A stretch of 64,000 nucleotides of DNA from Phragmites australis (taxonomy: Eukaryota; Streptophyta; Magnoliopsida; Poales; Poaceae). Below are positions 60,501 to 64,000 of the stretch, in pieces. Numbering within the stretch: the stretch's first letter is position 1; each line of letters opens with the position of its first letter. Position numbers and translations under genes: made by a program. The notes under the pieces were generated by a model that saw only the letters and a program-made list of their open reading frames with translations, had not been told where the DNA came from and made no database searches. The stretch spans positions 53,245,001 to 53,309,000 of the forward strand of contig NC_084921.1 of the NCBI RefSeq assembly GCF_958298935.1, given 5' to 3'.

Positions 60501-61340
60501 ATTTTCACTAGTGTGTTTTGGTAAGAGTTGTTCAGACTTACGGGGTACCCTATTGCGCATGAGCACTTCTTACCACCCGCAGACGGATGGCTAGATCGAG
60601 CGCACAAATCAGTGTTTAGAAACATTTTTGCATTGTTTCCTGCATGCCTGTCCTAGCAAATGGTACTCCTAGTTACCACTGGTAGAATTTTGGTATAACA
60701 CATGCTATCATTTAGCTCTCGGAAGATCACCATTTGAGGTATTGTATGGGTACTCTCCAAGACACTTTGATATTGATGATACTGCTGCTTGTACATCAAT
60801 AGATCTAAAGGAGTGGCTGCGTGAACATGAGCTGATGTCCAAGCTTGTTCAGCAACATTTGTCCTGCGCGCAGCAGTGTATGAAGAATCAGGTAGACAAA
60901 CTAAGGTCAGAACTATCTTTTCAAGTTGATGATCTAGTTTTTCTGAAATTGCAGTTGTATGTGTAGCCATCGGTGGCAACCAACGCCAATCAGAAGCTTG
61001 CATTCCGATTTTATGGTCCATATCATATTCTGCCCAAGGTGGGCAGTGTGGCTTACAAGTTGGAACTCTCAACTTCTTCTTCCATCCATCGGTGTTTCAC
61101 GTTTCCCAGCTCAAGAAAGCAATTGGTGCCAAGCGTTTTGTCGTTGCATCCCTTCCTACTGACCAATCTGGTATGCAGATTCCATTGTAGGTATTGGACC
61201 ACAGACTGATCACGCGTGGGGCATCGACTGTCGCTCAAGCTTTGATTCATTGGTTTGGCATAGCCAAGGATATGGCAATCTGGGAAGACATTAAAGCTTT
61301 GCGTCAACGCTTTCCACAGGCACTTGCTTAGGGGCAAGCG
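57505..61340 (+). pseudogene. Decayed Ty3-gypsy chromovirus: gag end, protease, RT, RNase H, integrase, C-terminal domain
   Basis: Gag is 5'-truncated and starts at FLDEYHDDIKSIVAV with a stop, then LDVVCALALLQEE. The retropepsin motif LVLIDSG is near 58060. Reverse transcriptase starts at VNVQPYRYASTLKTEIEHQI, continues with VVLVKKKDGTWRFCVDYMHL and FSNLDHRAGYHQIRL, and has the catalytic VFFDDILIYS near 59010. RNase H follows (FGIETNASDYGV; VVDALSWRP). Integrase is shredded between 60010 and 60700. The C-terminal segment at 60742-61340 has LRSELSFQVDDLVFLKLQ, KVGSVAYKLELS and the chromodomain-like tail (ALIHWFGIAKDMAIWEDIKA, then LRQRFP). Many stops and frameshifts. It is related to the fragment at 24815-26496 but is a separate copy. 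Confidence 0.88.
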
Positions 61341-61360
61341 GGTTTACAAGTAGGGAGAGA

Positions 61361-61686
61361 TGTTAGCAGCAGATACTCTGTTCAGCAGTGCAGCTACTCC
61401 ATCCGACAACACAAGCTAGCCAGCTCAGGACAAACAACCTGTTTGAATGAGGAAGGGTAATAGTCGTGTGAGTGGTCGTGAATGGGTTAATTAGACTCGT
61501 GATTAGCTTAAGAAGTGTTTTGGGCTCAGGCCAGCTGCAACCGGCAATATATAAGCCGATGAGACTTGGTGAAGGGGTATGAAAAACCAGATGAACATTC
61601 TATCTACTCCTCCTGTTCTTCAGCCGACAACTATTTCTTCTATGAATCCCCACCATCTTCCTCTAAATTCCCTACCGCTGCTAACA
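61361..61686 (+). repeat. 3' LTR of the gypsy element, 326 bp
   Basis: It has perfect 10-bp inverted ends: TGTTAGCAGC at 61361 and GCTGCTAACA ending at 61686. A purine run (AAGTAGGGAGAGA) lies just before it. ATATATA at about 61547-61553 is the likely TATA. Length fits a Reina-like LTR. No 5' LTR is in the window. Confidence 0.85.
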
Positions 61687-61689
61687 GTG

Positions 61690-62868
61690 ATCCGAACTCC
61701 GATGGTGTACCTGGGACGGATGATCGTCGTCAACCAAACCCAAATATCTACCCAGACTCCTGGAATATCCGGCAGTAGAATCTAGTAAAAGGCAACGACT
61801 GGCTGTGGCCGTGCCACGGCTATCCCCTCCACATCCACGCTTGGGTTCAATCCGGTTCTTGAAATCATGATGGCCGCGTCGCACCGTGGAAGCAAAGTTT
61901 ATAGGAACTGATCCTACAAAAGATTCTCTTACTTGTGCTGATATGTGTTCATTCTCCCTCTCTGCTTCTCAATTCATCCATTAAATAAAAAATAAATAGT
62001 AGATAAAGTCTTACCGAGTTTTTCTAAATAGTATGCTATAAAATTTACTTGTTACACCGCACCACCACTCGTACATGCGCAAGTTACGTGATACGCGCCG
62101 CAGCAGCCACGCGGCTGGCCCGCGTGCTCTCTCGTCGGGACTCAAAGAGACTCGCGGCACTGCCAATGAGACTCGTCGGGACTCGAGATCTCGCGCGCCG
62201 CTTGCCCGCCCCGCACGGCCGCACCCCGGCGCCCCAAGCCCCCAAGGATCCTCCTCTCCTAAGCAGCAGGCAGCAGCGCCGGGCGGGCTCGGGCGCGTGC
62301 GTCGGCTTGGGAACGGCAGCGCGGCCGAGTCGTGGGCGCAGCACTAGACACCAGGCCTCTTTTCGGCCTTTGCCGCGGAAAATGGGCCTCCGTCTTGATC
62401 AGGCCTCCAGAAAGTGTCTTTTCTTCTCGGGACGGCGTACTCACATGCTACCAGAAAGTGAAGACCTATGGGCCTCGTGCATTCAGTACACTAAAACGCG
62501 ATACCAAAAGCTCGTCGTGCATAACTTGTAGCCCACATACTACCGTCAACTTTGTTTGGTTGCGCTTCTTCACCAATACATATTTTTTTCGAGAGCATCA
62601 ACGCATCACATAATCACAAGGGTTTTTGCCCCCAATAAAGAGTTCACAAAATGAAAGGCAACTAGAGTAGTATATATAATGCTTAGCACTTTTTTGACGG
62701 AAATGAATGAATTGATGAGCACTACCACCCTAGTTTAAGAATTCAGTCAGCTACAACGCAAACTATATATACAGACAACGAACCAAAGCCGTGCCCTTTC
62801 ACTGCCAAGTGAGCATTCGAGATCTCTCTTCTTCTTTTTTTTTTTTTGGCTCCGAGGGCTTCCCTGCT
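61690..62868. other. Non-coding DNA with a GC-rich patch at 62070-62400
   Basis: The 160-codon plus frame at 62049-62531 overlaps frames on both strands in GC-rich sequence and has no recognisable domain. No gene is called. Confidence 0.45.
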
Positions 62869-63052
62869 GCCAGGGCGAACCTAGTTAGATGCACTCTGAT
62901 GCACTGGTATCAGGATAAATTAAATTTTTTATAGTAATTATTTTATTTTTTACTATATGTGCATTAAAGTAAATTAAACTATATAAGTAATATTAATTGT
63001 AGATTCTATATTTGGTATCATAATTATTTAATTTCTAGCTTCACCCTACGGC
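62869..63052. mobile_element. Possible MITE
   Basis: The left end CCAGGGCGAACCTAGTTAGAT and the right end ATTTCTAGCTTCACCCTACGG are imperfect inverted matches. GGTATCA and mirrored AATTAAA/TTTAATT blocks lie inside. AT-rich, non-coding. Confidence 0.5.
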
Positions 63053-63444
63053 GTAGAATGTTATTATATATATTTTCCATCATTCAGCATGACTAAAACG
63101 ACGAATGATAGCTAAGTTATTCACGCTTTATATCCTACTTTAAGTTCGGCGTGGCATTGCCGCACCCAATGGTCTGTGGCCACATCAGGTGCCCTGCAGT
63201 TGTCGTGTTCTATTGATATTAGTCGGATCATTGAGGTCTCGAGTCTACGCATTGGGTCTTTTATTTACTGAAGTCTTATAATTTCTGATATTCAATAGCA
63301 TTATTAGTTATACTCTTCAATCTCATGTTTTCTATCATTTTTATACTATGAACATAGTTCTACAAGAGTGATTTATAATAGCTGCAATTATTACTTATGA
63401 TTTTATACAGTTTCCTATAACAGATAGTATTTATCAAATGTCTT

Positions 63445-63787
63445 GAACCACTTTGTATCTGAAAAATGCATTATAATTTTATCACGGGATTATCATGCAG
63501 ATAAATAAACTTCGGTCAAAGTAATACTCTAAAGTTTAACATAGTTGACACCCATCCGTAGTAACATAAAAACAAAGTTTGTCAGAATTTCTATTAAAAA
63601 AGAAGTCTGCCAAAACGTCATTTAATTTATTTGGTTCATAGTTGGTCAATGAAATCTTGTAGAAATGTCATATTAACTCAACATGTATTATTTGAACTAC
63701 TTTGTATCTAAAAATGCCTTATAACTGTATCAAAGGATCATTAAGCAGAAAAATAAACTTCGGTCAAAGTAGTGTTCTAAAGTTTTT
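63445..63787. repeat. Two-copy direct repeat, about 248-base period
   Basis: 63445-63540 and 63693-63787 share ACTTTGTATCT, AAAAATGC, TTATAA and AATAAACTTCGGTCAAAGTA in the same order, about 85 percent alike by eye. No ORF. It may be part of a larger repeat that leaves the window. Confidence 0.8.
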
Positions 63788-64000
63788 CACAACTTATATG
63801 TTCATATTTTAATATGACTTTTATTACCACTGAATATGAAACTCTGTTGAGCACCGAGATACCTGTGTGAGGAGGGGAGTGATCAAGGAAGAGACGTAGG
63901 TATGAAGATACAAACATTTAATTCAGAGTTGGTGGAATAAGTTTTGTATTGTACCATAGAAAACATTTATGAATTTTGTAATGATAACACAACTCAATTA

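Noticed and set aside
62049..62531. 160-codon plus-strand ORF
   Set aside because: It is in a GC-rich patch with competing frames on both strands and no domain; probably random.

Overview
The window is nuclear DNA from a grass (Poaceae). The evidence is GT-AG introns, a 5'-to-3' fall in coding GC, four genes with clear plant families, and dense grass-type LTR retrotransposons, MITEs and a Mutator-like element. No prokaryotic or organellar features are seen. From memory of the rice map (not checked here), PIN5a and the SSI2 stearoyl-ACP desaturase are neighbours on rice chromosome 1, so the gene core probably sits in the syntenic segment.

Layout: 0-8.3 kb is retrotransposon. The 3' end of a SIRE/Maximus-type copia element (env-like ORF, PPT, LTR) is followed directly by a primer-binding site and a gag start, so one LTR is shared by two internal regions. 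A 3.85 kb LTR-like block then interrupts gag. 8.3-12 kb is non-coding with MITEs. 12.0-15.1 kb is a six-exon DUF707 gene (+). 15.7-16.0 kb is a relic of the 3' end of a PIN gene. 17.3-26.8 kb is a block of broken retrotransposons: copia LTR plus gag/integrase, a minus-strand gypsy LTR, and a gypsy RNase H/integrase tail with its LTR. 27.7-32.0 kb is a five-exon short-loop PIN auxin carrier (-). 35.5-39.3 kb is a three-exon plastid stearoyl-ACP desaturase (-). 42.4-46.9 kb is a two-exon CBSX6-like CBS protein gene (-), with a Mutator-like element in its intron. 47.6-49.2 kb is a two-copy direct repeat split by a 278-bp SMART-type LTR element. 50.2-52.8 kb is a dead PIF/Harbinger element. 55.9-61.7 kb holds LTR relics and a second decayed gypsy element. 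The rest is non-coding.

The four host genes are unrelated housekeeping or developmental genes and do not form a pathway. No new multi-gene system was found. The most unusual signal is shared by three different LTRs. Each has a cluster of short CCGG-cored near-palindromes just upstream of a TATA-like box, and the two copia LTRs also share an AACGGCTA(A/G)TTTTT box. This looks like a convergent or exchanged promoter module.
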